Positions 38,562 to 50,953 are shown, counted from the first letter of the stretch. The stretch: 64,000 bases of DNA from Artocarpus heterophyllus (GCA_025403435.1 CM046344.1:19139652-19203651), one strand, 5' to 3'. Translations and numbers: made by a program. Notes: a model not told the origin generated them from the sequence alone.

Positions 38562-40593
38562 TGTTGGAAACAAAGTGCGCAGCGGAATTTTTAAAATTTT
38601 TCATCAGAGTATTTTCCAAAACACAAGTTTGACATGTTATATGTATAAATTAAACAGATCTTACTAACCTCAGTATGCCGAAGAACCTCCGCGACCTGTG
38701 TAGAGAAGTAACGTTCCAGAAGAGCCTCAACCAACTGGTCTTCTTTGCTATTCTCTATCCACAACCGGAGTGAGTGTGGGCTCACACGTACAGCTCTTCC
38801 ACCGGTGACTCTCCTTCCAACCAATAGAGAGAACCCAAAGCTAGTGTTCGTGATTTGTGAACAAAAGCTCTCAGGGAGTTTTCAGATGCTCACTAGAAGA
38901 GTATCACTCTTAATCTCTCAAATTGATCTGAGTAAATCATTAGACTCACTCCCTTTTTATACCTATTGGTCTTGGGGTCAGTCCATATCAGATTAGGTCT
39001 CAAAAATCGAAACAGAATCAAGTTCGGATCAATATCTGATAAGATACGCGTGAAAAACGCGTAATCTTAGCTGTCGCGGTCGGCATGCCGAACTATGAGA
39101 TAGGCAGGCCGAACTGGCCAGTTCGGCAGGCCGAACTTTCCGATCGGCAGGCCGAACTGCCGAGAAAAAATCTCCGCGAATCTTTTATTTTCCACCCGAG
39201 ATTCTAAAGGATAAAGTCTCAGTTTTGATTCAAATAGCCCAATAGAAAAGATATCTGATCAAAACAAACTTTATCAAGATAATCTCTAAGAAAATAAATC
39301 AATTCACAATAATTCTACAAGTTTATCTTGTTCTAATTGTCCAAAATTAAAACAACCGATAAACAGACAAGAATTATCCGAACGCCATAATTCAACAAGT
39401 TCATCTTGAACTAATTTCTTACATAATTAATTCAACCGATAAATAGACATGAATTATTTGATTCTTATAAATTTTAAACCAATCTGATAAATCCGACATA
39501 AGTCACCAATTATTGGAAAAGCACGCCGTGTCGTTACAGGATTTTGTGAGCTAGCAAAGGGGACCAAAATGGACCTATAAAGTTCAAGCTCATGATAATT
39601 ATGAAACCCAATATCCCAGATATACATTTCACAATTATCAACTCCAACGCTACTCCACTAAAAGCTTGGAGCTGCACTCTCGAACTTTATAGAATTACGA
39701 AGCTCGTGTAGCTAAGTCTCCATGACATATCATAGTGTATCGCATCCCCACATGATCATCCATAATCGGCTTAAGGACAAGTTCTGTCTTACCTTCCCGA
39801 TTATTTTTATCTTACGTTCCATTGTCTCACCATTAGAAAACTCACCATCCAAAGATAGTATACCATTCGGTTACACCTATGTATCCAAATGGTTGAGCGC
39901 TCCAGTTTTCCAATTACAGGACAACGCATATAAGAGGATATCATTACTCCTAAAGAGGAGCTATGGATTCCATATCTATGAATAACAAGTCTACGCTACC
40001 AAGAGTCATGCCTCCAACGTACCGGCATGCATGCCACTATAGAGATGTGGGAGTCACCCATTGGTACATCAAAAGACACAAGTCGAGACAACGGGCCCAT
40101 TATTCATCTCAGGATTAAGATACAATACAAATGATTGTCTAAAGTGAATCGATTTGCCAAGACAGAATTATTAATCCAAATCAATTCACTTTATGTCCCG
40201 ATCCAACAGATCGTCACCTATGACAACGCGCCAATGTTTCTATTCACGGAGTCCAACTCCGATGGCCAAGACAAACCATCTCCCAAAAGGGATATAGACA
40301 ACATAACAATCTTTACATGAATAAAGCGCCCAACTTTATTCCCTCGATTGCGGATCATATATTTTAGACCATCATCTTAAGAGTCGTGTCTACCGCATAA
40401 TCATCCCATCATATGCCCAACTCTTAAGGTTTAGACTGACAGTCTCAGACTACTGTTTGCTTATCATACATTCAACAAATATGAACGTAAAGAGGACAAT
40501 ATTTGGTATATATAAATAAATAAATTCTTTATTGATAAAAATGTCTCCAAAAACGTATTACATTTTTACTCCTTAGAGCATACATGTCTAACA
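38562..40593 (-). repeat. Left LTR (3' LTR) of the copia element
   Basis: 2032 bp, TGTTAGACATG...TTTCCAACA on the element strand. It contains four CGGCAGGCCG/CGGCATGCCG palindromes at 39079-39162, one of which (within 39116-39137) is missing from the other LTR. Small reading frames repeated in both LTRs are identical simply because the LTRs are. Confidence 0.95.
39116..39137. repeat. 22-bp unit present in only one copia LTR
   Basis: GGCCAGTTCGGCAGGCCGAA plus two bases. It is one palindrome with its spacer, flanked by the same GGCAGGCCGAACT phrase, so slippage or recombination between units explains its gain or loss. Confidence 0.9.
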
Positions 40594-40604
40594 ATCTCCC
40601 ACTT
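40594..40604 (-). other. Copia polypurine tract
   Basis: AAGTGGGAGAT on the element strand directly abuts the 3' LTR (TGTTAG). The gag-pol stop codon at 40608-40610 is only 3 bp upstream. Confidence 0.85.
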
Positions 40605-40607
40605 GCA

Positions 40608-43600
40608 CTAAGTGAGTAAATACTGCAAATTTCGCATCCCCATAGCTTCCACATGCCTTTCGAAGACTCTCCCAGAAAGTGTCTTCGTAAATGGATCAGC
40701 TAAATTGTCCTCTGACGCGATCTTGCACACCGTGACATGCCCGCTCTCAACGAAGTCCTTTATCACATGATACTTCTGATCAATATGTTTACTCTTCTTG
40801 TGAAATCTTGGTTCCTTAGCATTAGCTACCGCCGCACTGTTATCATAGTACAGTGATACCGCTTTATCCATACCAGGAACTACCTCAAGATCCCCAAGGA
40901 ACTTGCGGAGCCACACTGCTTCTTTCGAAGCATCACTAGCCGCCACATACTCGGCCTCCATCGTTGAATCCAAAGTGCAATCTTGCTTCGCACTTCTCCA
41001 ACTGATGGCACCGCCACCCAGAGTAAACACAAACCCCGATGTCGATTTCCTAGAATCCAGGCAAGATTGAAAATCCGAATCAGTGTATCCTAGAGGAGTT
41101 AAATCCTCACCCGAATACACAAGCATATACCCTCGAGTCCTTCTCAGGTACTTGAAAATATGCTTTACCGCAACCCAATGGTTCGGTCCTGGATCCGCCT
41201 GAAATCGACTCACAATCCCGACCGCATAGCTAATATCCGGTCGAGTGCAAAGCATGGCATACATGAGACTACCCACTGCCGAAGCATAAGGCACCTTCTT
41301 CATGTATTCTCTTTCTTCATAAGACTTTGGAGAGTCTTTCTTAGAAAGAGTAATTCCAGACCTAGATGGTTGCCCACCTTTCTTGGAATCCTGCATTGCA
41401 AACCTCCTGAGAATTTTATCTATGTAGCCGGCCTGTGACAAAGCTATCATTTTGTTCTTCCTATCCCGAAAGATCTGGATACCGAGAACAAAATTAGCCT
41501 CACCCAAGTCCTTCATGTCAAACTGCTTGGTCAACCATAATTTGACCGATGACAACGCCCCAACGTCATTGCCAATTAGCAGAATGTCATCTACATAGAG
41601 TAGTAGAAAAACCACCTTCCCATTCTTAATGTGTTTGTAAACACATGGTTCATCCACATTTTGTGAGAACCCATAAGTCTTGATCACTTGATCAAATCTT
41701 ATGTTCCAAGAACGACAAGCCTGCTTAAGTCCATAAATTGACTTTAACAGCTTACAAACCTTACCCTCTTGACCCGTGACCTTGAACCCGTCTGGTTGTT
41801 CCATATAAATGGACTCATCAAGATAGCCATTCAGAAAAGCCGTCTTGACATCCATCTGCCAAATCTCGTAGTCGAGAGCGGCAGCTATGGACAAGAGAAT
41901 CCGGATGGACTTAAGCATGGCTACAGGCGAAAAGGTTTCCTCATAATCGATTCCTTCCTTTTGCGTATAACCCTTAGCTACCAGTCTAGCCTTAAAGGTT
42001 TCGACCTTTCCATCCACTCCTCTTTTCCTCTTGTAGATCCACTTACTCCCTATGGGTTTTACCCCTTCGGGAAGATCCACAAGCTCCCAGACCCGATTAG
42101 TCTCCATAGACTTCATCTCAATGTTCATGGCCTCTGTCCAGAGTCTTGAATCAACATCCTCCATAGCTTCTGCGTAAGTATAAGGATCCCTGTCATGTTC
42201 ATCCGGTTTAGCCAAAAAGACCTCCCTATTGAACATATACCTCTCAGGTTGACGCCCGATCCTCCCACTACGCCGAAGCCCCTGAGGTTGTTGTTCAGGT
42301 TTGTTTGGTTTTTCTACACCGATCAGAATGGTTTCGTTCGGAACCTCCGGAGTAAACGGATTACCCCGCAACTCCTCAAGCACCACTTTGCTTTGAGGTT
42401 TAAAGTCGTTCATGTAACTCTCCTCAAGGAAAGTTGCATTAGTTGAAACCACGACTTTATTTTCCTTTGGGTTATAAAAATAACCCCCTTTAGTCCCTTT
42501 TGGATATCCTACAAACACGCAAACTTCTGAACGTGCTTCCAACTTATTCGGATCCTTAAACAGGACATGAGCTGGACATCCCCATATGCGAATATGGTTT
42601 AAGGATGTCTTCCGTCTTGTCCACAACTCGTGAGGAGTTTTAGGGATCGATTTTGAAGGCACATTGTTCAAAAGATAACATGCGGTTTGTAGTGCATATC
42701 CCCAAAAGGATAAAGGCAATGATGAATAACTCATCATGGACCGAATCATGTCCAACAAAGTCCTATTCCTTCTCTCTGCTACGCCATTCTGCTGCGGAGT
42801 GCCTGGCGCAGTCAAATGGGATAAAATCCCATTCTCTAACAAGTGTCCCAAGAACTCATCAGAAAGGTATTCCCCACCTCGATCAGATCGAAGTGCCTTT
42901 ATGGGTCTACCCAATTGCTTTTCTACTTCAGCCCGAAACTCCCTGAACTTATCATAAGTTTCGCTTTTGTGGTGCATTAGGTACACATACCCATATCTTG
43001 AGTAATCGTCAATAAAAGTAACGAAGTACTCATACCCTCCTCGTGCCCGGATGTTCATCGGTCCGCAAACATCACTATGCACAAGTTCTAGAACCCCTTC
43101 GGCCCTATTGCCCTTAGACCCGTATGGTCTTTTGGTCATTTTACCCTCCAAACAAGACTCACATTGAGGTATAGATTCCACCTTTAAGTGACTTAAAGGT
43201 CCATCCCTTACCAACCTTTGAATCCTATTTAGGTTAATATGGCCAAGGCGCAAATGCCAAAGATAAGTCTTATTAGAGTGAGAAGTTTTAAGTCTTTTTG
43301 AGTTATTATCATTTATCTCAGCATTAAGCAATAGGTCCATCTTAGGTTTGATAAAATATAGATTATTTTGCATCCATCCAGAACAGATAAAAGATTTGTT
43401 TTTACGAATCACCACTTTTTCATTAAAAGATACCACGTAGGAGTCTTTAAATAAAGAAGATACAGAAATTAAATTCCTTTTAAATTTAGGAACATAAAAA
43501 CAATCTTGCAAAATTAAACTCCTATAATTATCAAAATAAAGATGGACATCTCCCACTGCTTCCGCTGAGACCAAGGATCCATCGCCCATCCGAAGCGTTA

Positions 43601-44561
43601 AGTCTTCACGAAGTAGACTTCTCGTTTCTTTGAATCCCTGCAGAGAAACACAAACATGATTAGTTGCACCAGAATCTATGACCCAAATGTCACTGGATTC
43701 CTCAACCAAACAAGTTTCTAAATATAGAAGATCACACCTACCTCCCTTGGAAAGGAAGTCCTTGCAATGCTTCTTTATATGCCCGATCTTACCACAAAAG
43801 AAGCACTTAAGCTTCTTTGGGTTCTTCTTTTTCTTCTTCTTGCTCTTGGTAGCAATAGGAATAGAAGACTTCCCACTTTTGGCCCGTTGCTTCTTTCCAT
43901 TCCCAGAGTTAGGATTGGAACCAGAAGCAGCTACCATATTGGCCTCTCCACCAGCAGGAGACTCCCTGATCAGCAGTTCAAACTCTTGTAACTGTTTCAT
44001 TAGTTCTGTCAAGGTCATATCCCGTCTATTGCTTAGATTAAAAGTAGCTCTAAACGGAATAAATTCCTTAGACAGAGTCTCAAAGACCATAGTCATCTGA
44101 GTTTCAGCATCGATGTCGGCTCCATTGGTTTGAGCCTCAGCGAGGTAACCCATGACCAACATCATGTGCTCCTTTACAGATGTTCCCGGTCTCTGTCTAC
44201 AGTTTAAGAGTTTCCGAAGCGCCCCTTGCCGCTTTGTTATGGCCTGGCCTCCAAACATGTCCTCAAGATTATCTAAGATCTGCTTCGCAGTCTCATAATC
44301 CTGATGTTGAGCCTGCAGCACGTTATTCATGCTAGCCATAACATAGCAGCGGGCCTGATCATTAGCATCTTTCCAGCGTTCGTACGCTTGGAATTGCTCA
44401 TTACTTGAGTCTCCCGTAGGCTCGAGAGGACAAGGAGTTGTCAGAACATATTTCAGTTTCTCAAAGGAAAGGACGATGTCCAGGTTCCGTTTCCAATCAT
44501 TATAGTTCTCACCGGTTAATTGGTTTTTGTCAAGTATCGATGATAAAGCGTTTTTAGACAT
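40608..44561 (-). CDS. Copia gag-pol polyprotein, apparently complete
   Basis: Single frame of 1317 codons from the ATG at 44561 to TAG. An in-frame ATG 24 codons upstream is possible, but residues [10 protein letters not shown] are the usual gag start. Order: gag (1-250) with Lys-rich KKKKKK; CCHC zinc knuckle C253, C256, H261, C266; aspartic protease DSG at 296-298; integrase with H436, H441, C467, C470 and catalytic D497, D560, E596 (D-x35-E); reverse transcriptase (about 820-1060) with [11 protein letters not shown] and YVDD at 989-992; RNase H (about 1155-1290) with D1161, E1202/E1204 and D1240. Integrase before reverse transcriptase defines Ty1/copia. No stop or frameshift is seen. One oddity is KQACRSW where Ser is usual for Cys949. 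Confidence 0.97.
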   Translation of the reverse strand: MSKNALSSILDKNQLTGENYNDWKRNLDIVLSFEKLKYVLTTPCPLEPTGDSSNEQFQAYERWKDANDQARCYVMASMNNVLQAQHQDYETAKQILDNLEDMFGGQAITKRQGALRKLLNCRQRPGTSVKEHMMLVMGYLAEAQTNGADIDAETQMTMVFETLSKEFIPFRATFNLSNRRDMTLTELMKQLQEFELLIRESPAGGEANMVAASGSNPNSGNGKKQRAKSGKSSIPIATKSKKKKKKNPKKLKCFFCGKIGHIKKHCKDFLSKGGRCDLLYLETCLVEESSDIWVIDSGATNHVCVSLQGFKETRSLLREDLTLRMGDGSLVSAEAVGDVHLYFDNYRSLILQDCFYVPKFKRNLISVSSLFKDSYVVSFNEKVVIRKNKSFICSGWMQNNLYFIKPKMDLLLNAEINDNNSKRLKTSHSNKTYLWHLRLGHINLNRIQRLVRDGPLSHLKVESIPQCESCLEGKMTKRPYGSKGNRAEGVLELVHSDVCGPMNIRARGGYEYFVTFIDDYSRYGYVYLMHHKSETYDKFREFRAEVEKQLGRPIKALRSDRGGEYLSDEFLGHLLENGILSHLTAPGTPQQNGVAERRNRTLLDMIRSMMSYSSLPLSFWGYALQTACYLLNNVPSKSIPKTPHELWTRRKTSLNHIRIWGCPAHVLFKDPNKLEARSEVCVFVGYPKGTKGGYFYNPKENKVVVSTNATFLEESYMNDFKPQSKVVLEELRGNPFTPEVPNETILIGVEKPNKPEQQPQGLRRSGRIGRQPERYMFNREVFLAKPDEHDRDPYTYAEAMEDVDSRLWTEAMNIEMKSMETNRVWELVDLPEGVKPIGSKWIYKRKRGVDGKVETFKARLVAKGYTQKEGIDYEETFSPVAMLKSIRILLSIAAALDYEIWQMDVKTAFLNGYLDESIYMEQPDGFKVTGQEGKVCKLLKSIYGLKQACRSWNIRFDQVIKTYGFSQNVDEPCVYKHIKNGKVVFLLLYVDDILLIGNDVGALSSVKLWLTKQFDMKDLGEANFVLGIQIFRDRKNKMIALSQAGYIDKILRRFAMQDSKKGGQPSRSGITLSKKDSPKSYEEREYMKKVPYASAVGSLMYAMLCTRPDISYAVGIVSRFQADPGPNHWVAVKHIFKYLRRTRGYMLVYSGEDLTPLGYTDSDFQSCLDSRKSTSGFVFTLGGGAISWRSAKQDCTLDSTMEAEYVAASDASKEAVWLRKFLGDLEVVPGMDKAVSLYYDNSAAVANAKEPRFHKKSKHIDQKYHVIKDFVESGHVTVCKIASEDNLADPFTKTLSGRVFERHVEAMGMRNLQYLLT

Positions 44562-46230
44562 TTTCAATCTACAATAAAGAATCATATACCAAACATAAGC
44601 AAACATATATAATAATTTAGTAAGATAACACAATCATGTAAAATCATACAAATGTGTTTATGTGTCAAAACCTTGAAAATATCACAACCTTACAACGATA
44701 ATTCCCAACTCAGAATTCAACAAGCTCCTAGGGGAGTCATGCCAAATTCAATCAGGAACACGGATCCCCTCCTGATTAATATATGCCATCCAGGACCCGT
44801 ATGATCCAGCATATACTAATAATCGTTTCTTTGGCCATTAATTTTATTAACAGAGCTCCTAGGGGAGGTTAATAATAAAATTAACGTGAGTGTATAACCA
44901 CCGTTTTAATATTTTATCCATGATTTATAATCACCACCTAGGGGTGTGCAACCATAAATCATACTAAAATACCTTATCCATTCAGAGATCCAATCTGCTA
45001 CATGATAGAAATCCCTTCCTAGGGGTTGGGACCATCATGTTCTTCCTATGGACCAACGATGGAGGCCTTAGGTTCTCTCTTCGAAAACCTTCTCCCACTC
45101 AATCTTTTGAAGTCAAGGTTTTATTTTAAAATTATGCATGAACAAATTTAATATGAGCGGCACTCCCTATTCTATATGACATGTTATCAATATACATGGT
45201 AAATCATATTATAATGCAGACAAGCAAAGCAATCAAGCAAAGCTACAAGCATAATAATAATAACCGTAATATTATGGTTCCACCCTAGAGAATAGAAAAA
45301 ACTAAGATTACAAGAGAATAATCGAGACATTTATCGATTCTTCATCCTTGAATCCTCAACCTGTATCCTTCTTCATGTAATATCCATCTTTAAGTCCTCA
45401 ATCAAGTATGAATCGAACACTTCATATTTCCGGTCATATCCAAATTTAATGTTTCTCAGAATCGTCCCAAAAATAAAATTAAAACTGCACTGAAAAATTG
45501 CACCTTTTCTGGACACCTGGCTGCTCTCGGTCGGCAGGCCGATCTAGGTGATCGGCCTACCGATCATGGAGGTTCGGCCTGCCGAACATGAAGGTTCGGC
45601 CTGCCGGCAGAGCACCAAAATTTCTGCCCCACTGTCGGCCTGCCGGACCGTACGTCCGGCCTGCCGATCGTACGTCCGGCCTGCCGATCTGTGACCTTCG
45701 GCCTGCCGAACTGTGAGGTCCGGCATGCCGACCGAGCAGAAAACCCTCAATCCAGAAAATACAATTTTAATGCAATTCATCAATTTTATTTTCAACAATT
45801 CAAAAACATAAAATTAGAGACTCAGGAAATACCTGGAGGCGCCATCATCAATCTTTAAGTTCCGACTTCTCGTTCCGTCTTCTCAGAATAATTATTTAAT
45901 TACAAAATTCTTACAAATTAAAAATTAAATAATAATTCCTAGACGGAGATGATAGTCCGCCATCTAATTACATGAAAAACCTAGATACACATTCTAACCT
46001 CTAAGGAACCATAACCGGTATTAATTAATTAATAAATAATTAAACAATAATTTAATCAACCATAATTAATTAATAAACATTCACCATATAATCCATGACA
46101 ACATATATATTATATAGAAACCTAGAGTGCCATCTCTCTATAAAATTTAATTCAAGCATTGGAGAGATTAAGATCACAAAATTTATGCATATAACATGAT
46201 CACAAACTTGCAAATTTATGTAAAAACCTC
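44562..46230 (-). other. Copia 5' leader
   Basis: Untranslated leader of about 1.67 kb between primer site and gag, unusually long. It carries loosely repeated CCTAGGGG phrases on the plus strand (44730, 44850, 44940, 45020) and the palindrome array at 45526-45732. An 84-codon frame across 45544-45798 is a by-product of that array. Confidence 0.7.
45526..45732. repeat. Array of GC-rich palindromes in the copia leader
   Basis: Nine near-palindromes with core CGGC-NN-GCCG, for example GTTCGGCCTGCCGAAC, GATCGGCCTACCGATC and GTCCGGCATGCCGACC, spaced mostly about 21-24 bp apart. The flanking bases vary between units but often vary on both arms together, which preserves pairing. GC content is far above the surroundings. 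Three or four similar units lie in each LTR. Confidence 0.9.
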
Positions 46231-46243
46231 GGCTCTGATACCA
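46231..46243 (-). other. Copia primer-binding site
   Basis: TGGTATCAGAGCC on the element strand, complementary to the 3' end of initiator-Met tRNA, 2 bp inside the 5' LTR. Confidence 0.9.
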
Positions 46244-46245
46244 AT

Positions 46246-48255
46246 TGTTGGAAACAAAGTGCGCAGCGGAATTTTTAAAATTTTTCATCAGAGTATTTTC
46301 CAAAACACAAGTTTGACATGTTATATGTATAAATTAAACAGATCTTACTAACCTCAGTATGCCGAAGAACCTCCGCGACCTGTGTAGAGAAGTAACGTTC
46401 CAGAAGAGCCTCAACCAACTGGTCTTCTTTGCTATTCTCTATCCACAACCGGAGTGAGTGTGGGCTCACACGTACAGCTCTTCCACCGGTGACTCTCCTT
46501 CCAACCAATAGAGAGAACCCAAAGCTAGTGTTCGTGATTTGTGAACAAAAGCTCTCAGGGAGTTTTCAGATGCTCACTAGAAGAGTATCACTCTTAATCT
46601 CTCAAATTGATCTGAGTAAATCATTAGACTCACTCCCTTTTTATACCTATTGGTCTTGGGGTCAGTCCATATCAGATTAGGTCTCAAAAATCGAAACAGA
46701 ATCAAGTTCGGATCAATATCTGATAAGATACGCGTGAAAAACGCGTAATCTTAGCTGTCGCGGTCGGCATGCCGAACTATGAGATAGGCAGGCCGAACTT
46801 TCCGATCGGCAGGCCGAACTGCCGAGAAAAAATCTCCGCGAATCTTTTATTTTCCACCCGAGATTCTAAAGGATAAAGTCTCAGTTTTGATTCAAATAGC
46901 CCAATAGAAAAGATATCTGATCAAAACAAACTTTATCAAGATAATCTCTAAGAAAATAAATCAATTCACAATAATTCTACAAGTTTATCTTGTTCTAATT
47001 GTCCAAAATTAAAACAACCGATAAACAGACAAGAATTATCCGAACGCCATAATTCAACAAGTTCATCTTGAACTAATTTCTTACATAATTAATTCAACCG
47101 ATAAATAGACATGAATTATTTGATTCTTATAAATTTTAAACCAATCTGATAAATCCGACATAAGTCACCAATTATTGGAAAAGCACGCCGTGTCGTTACA
47201 GGATTTTGTGAGCTAGCAAAGGGGACCAAAATGGACCTATAAAGTTCAAGCTCATGATAATTATGAAACCCAATATCCCAGATATACATTTCACAATTAT
47301 CAACTCCAACGCTACTCCACTAAAAGCTTGGAGCTGCACTCTCGAACTTTATAGAATTACGAAGCTCGTGTAGCTAAGTCTCCATGACATATCATAGTGT
47401 ATCGCATCCCCACATGATCATCCATAATCGGCTTAAGGACAAGTTCTGTCTTACCTTCCCGATTATTTTTATCTTACGTTCCATTGTCTCACCATTAGAA
47501 AACTCACCATCCAAAGATAGTATACCATTCGGTTACACCTATGTATCCAAATGGTTGAGCGCTCCAGTTTTCCAATTACAGGACAACGCATATAAGAGGA
47601 TATCATTACTCCTAAAGAGGAGCTATGGATTCCATATCTATGAATAACAAGTCTACGCTACCAAGAGTCATGCCTCCAACGTACCGGCATGCATGCCACT
47701 ATAGAGATGTGGGAGTCACCCATTGGTACATCAAAAGACACAAGTCGAGACAACGGGCCCATTATTCATCTCAGGATTAAGATACAATACAAATGATTGT
47801 CTAAAGTGAATCGATTTGCCAAGACAGAATTATTAATCCAAATCAATTCACTTTATGTCCCGATCCAACAGATCGTCACCTATGACAACGCGCCAATGTT
47901 TCTATTCACGGAGTCCAACTCCGATGGCCAAGACAAACCATCTCCCAAAAGGGATATAGACAACATAACAATCTTTACATGAATAAAGCGCCCAACTTTA
48001 TTCCCTCGATTGCGGATCATATATTTTAGACCATCATCTTAAGAGTCGTGTCTACCGCATAATCATCCCATCATATGCCCAACTCTTAAGGTTTAGACTG
48101 ACAGTCTCAGACTACTGTTTGCTTATCATACATTCAACAAATATGAACGTAAAGAGGACAATATTTGGTATATATAAATGAATAAATTCTTTATTGATAA
48201 AAATGTCTCCAAAAACGTATTACATTTTTACTCCTTAGAGCATACATGTCTAACA
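46246..48255 (-). repeat. Right LTR (5' LTR) of the copia element
   Basis: 2010 bp. It should drive minus-strand transcription of the element. Three palindromes lie at 46762-46825. Apart from the 22-bp indel and one substitution it matches the left LTR throughout the stretches compared. Confidence 0.95.
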
Positions 48256-48260
48256 TCTCT

Positions 48261-48476
48261 CATAAGCATTCTACTTATAAACCCATTCCATATAATTATC
48301 TCTCTCATAACTAATAACACTTTCATTCTAGAGCCTTTCTATGTTACATCCTCATGGACTGTATAAATCAACCTAAAGGTCATATTGATGATGACAATGA
48401 AAATTCAACTTCAAAACTATTTCAAAAACAATTTTTTTTTAAAGTGGTGCTACACTCCATAGGTTAACCGAACCTA
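48261..48476 (-). other. 5' leader fragment of the LOG-carrying element
   Basis: Short stretch between the copia target site and the outer element's primer-binding site. Non-coding, with a run of T near 48432. Confidence 0.7.
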
Positions 48477-48489
48477 GGCTCTGATATCA
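48477..48489 (-). other. Primer-binding site of the LOG-carrying element
   Basis: TGATATCAGAGCC on the element strand, 7 bp inside the 5' LTR. It matches the initiator-Met tRNA 3' end complement (TGGTATCAGAGCC) except for one base. Confidence 0.75.
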
Positions 48490-48496
48490 AAAATTC

Positions 48497-50953
48497 TGTA
48501 ATGCCTATATATAGGGGTTAACGGATTTTAATGAATTAAAATAAAAATCAAAAATAAAAGTAAAACCTTAAAAATAAAGTTGCCTGGGGCTTAAATGAAA
48601 ACTCTCAAATCAAAAATAAAAATGTAAACGACAATTAAACCACAGTTTAATGTAGCACCTTAAATTTAATAATATAAACTGTCGCGATCATCATTTTAAC
48701 CCTCAACACATTTTAATACAGTCACAGAAAGTAACAATTGATGCTTACATTATCATGAAGAACATTTTTAGCAATTGAAGCAGTCCCAACATACATAACT
48801 ACATAGCTTCCTTAACTATTTTTCTCGTAGCTACCTCACACTTAGTAAGTCCTAAAAAAATGAAAATATAAGAGAATGAGCAACAATATGCTCAGTAGGG
48901 AAAACCATTACTTACCTTTAGGTTTTTATCATTACCACATTAAAACCTGCATAGTTAGTTAATAATCACCATTATCCAGATTATGAGATTTATTATAATC
49001 ATATTCCGTGGATATCATAGTTAATCATTACCGAGTTTCATACATATACATATATACAAATATTACAGTTCATCATTATTCCTAGGTATCCATGTTTAAT
49101 AGAGTATCACTCAACTCATCGAAACCCAAATGGGCGCACTTGATCACCCTCTAAATATTCCAAGGGTGTTCCGGTGAGGGGACATCAAGCCCCAAGTCCT
49201 CACCAAGTCGATACCTGTACAGTATGTTCTGGGACTTTCAACCTAGGGAAGCGTCATCACATTTCCCCTATTTTACCTTTTAGGGTATTCGTGTCCAAGG
49301 ACGTAACCGTCGCCCTCTTCACGTCTCATCATTTCTCTATATTCGATCATTATTTATAGAGTCAGTTTTTCTAACCATGCTTCTCAATTTATAACATGTG
49401 TCAATTCATTATGTTCCTCGCCATATAATATAAGACGAGTCCATGTCATAGTTTCATATGTGATACTCATATAATAGCAGTTCAACAAAGATATATATAT
49501 CTTGTAGTAAACCAATCAATTTTAATTTCATAAAAACCTCACAAAAGATGAGTAATAGAATCTCTACCTTTCAAGCTTATCACCAATCTTTTGATCCCGA
49601 AATCAATTAACGTTAGCTCCACACTCCCTTGATCCTAAGGCGTGCATAAGGACAATTTAAAACTAAAGCACAACATACAACCACATTCATAAATAAATCA
49701 TGTGTAAATCCATCTTACTAGTGCACGATTAAAACTTTTATGCAAATCTCTTTTGAATACCACAGTAAACAATTTTTGTCTTAACACGATATAAAATGTA
49801 TACAAGTAATCTATATGTTTTAGTCCCTAATAAGATTCATTAATCACTTAGGATAATATTGGAAATGTTGCATTAAGGAATTAGGTGGTGAGCAAAGATG
49901 GGTTCTTGGTTCAGGTTAGCAGCTGGTATACCATGGCAAACTGGCAGTATACTTTTGCAAAAGGATAAATTCACTATCTACAATCATCACATGAGTTAAC
50001 GGGTGATTTACTTAACGTAAACGGGCGGTATATTGTCATTGGTAGGTTTACTAGTTTCCAATTCAAAAATTAAAAAATTCATAGAAAATAAAATACAACT
50101 CCGATTTAGGCTTATGATAGCTCGTTAGAAAGCTTAGAATGTCTACTCTTTAAATATTCAAACCAATTTACAAAAATTCATTTTTATTTACTTCTAAAAT
50201 TTCAAGAAAGAGCCACTGTCCATAGAGGTATTACAAAGTTTAACAATATAAATTTTCTATCTACGGCATATACACTTAGACTTTATACATATGCTCTAAA
50301 ATAGCAACAAAACATGTACTCAGGTTTAAGAACGCAAATTTGAATAATCCTTGAGTATAAAAAAAAATTATAAATGAAAGATTAAATTTGTTCATAAGAT
50401 TCTAACATCAGATTATGGTTAGTTGAAAGCTTGAAATGGCTTCAAAACAGGTTCTTTGACTTCAGTATGGCTGAAATTCTTGCTCAATGGAGGTGATGGT
50501 GGCTGATTTTTATGGTTGCCTTGAAGAAGTTCTCTAAGTATTTTGCTTCAGCAAGAAAATGAGAAGAAGAGTGTGGGAACCATGGAAGAAAAAAGAAGAA
50601 AAGATGAAGTCTTTGAAAAGAAGTGATAAAAGCAATTATGGTAGAGACATGTTGAAGCATGTCAAGGAGGAAATAAAGAAAAGGAGAGTCAAGAGTAGTT
50701 GGGAAAGATATCCTCATGTCTTATTTGGAGACTTTAACCCGCATAATGCCAAAATGATATTTTCAAAATTTATTAAAAGTTCTAAGGCTTTTCAGTAAAC
50801 ATACTCAATAAGTATAGGAGAATTTTAGAAAATTTAAAAATAGATAAAAATAAATATTATGAAATGGATTTTTAATGAAGCAAATTTTTGGTTGGCATAC
50901 TAAAAATTAATTTAATTACCTTAATACCCGTTAAGAGAATAACAGGTGTCACA
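48497..50953 (-). repeat. Right LTR (5' LTR) of the LOG-carrying element
   Basis: 2457 bp. It would hold the promoter for minus-strand transcription of the element. Substitutions relative to the left LTR are spread throughout and mostly transitions, consistent with independent decay since insertion. Confidence 0.9.

Larger units (their letters stand above)
38562..48255 (-). mobile_element. Intact Ty1/copia LTR retrotransposon
   Basis: 9694-bp minus-strand element nested near the 5' end of the LOG-carrying element. It has LTRs at 38562-40593 and 46246-48255, target duplication TCTCT at 38557-38561 and 48256-48260, an exact initiator-Met primer site, a polypurine tract and one uninterrupted gag-pol frame. 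The LTRs differ by one substitution (A at 40518, G at 48180) and one 22-bp indel, so the insertion is very recent. LTRs of about 2 kb are long for this superfamily. I do not assign a lineage firmly. Confidence 0.95.
31995..50953 (-). mobile_element. Non-autonomous LTR retrotransposon (LARD-like, chromovirus-like ends) carrying a LOG-like gene
   Basis: Minus-strand element with LTRs at 31995-34449 and 48497-50953. LTRs begin TGTGACACC and end GTTACA/ATTACA on the element strand. The primer-binding site lies at 48477-48489 and the polypurine tract at 34454-34467. Target duplication: ATCAC on the right (50954-50958) and ATTGC on the left (31990-31994), the latter changed by two transitions; copy 1 keeps a single ATCAC. 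Without the inner copia element it is about 9.3 kb, with about 4.3 kb internal. No gag, protease, reverse transcriptase or integrase is readable; instead there are two other reading frames (36705-37226 and 35413-36064). LTRs differ by about 4-6% by eye, so it is older than the inner element. Confidence 0.85.

Noticed and set aside
38591..40320. Reading frames identical in both copia LTRs (for example 38591-38824, 39722-39985) as accessory genes
   Set aside because: The LTRs are almost identical throughout, so identity is uninformative, and frames occur on both strands without recognisable motifs.
45544..45798. 84-codon ORF across the palindrome array
   Set aside because: Its repeated AGRT and RQA residues are translation of the repeats. 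It lies in the non-coding leader.
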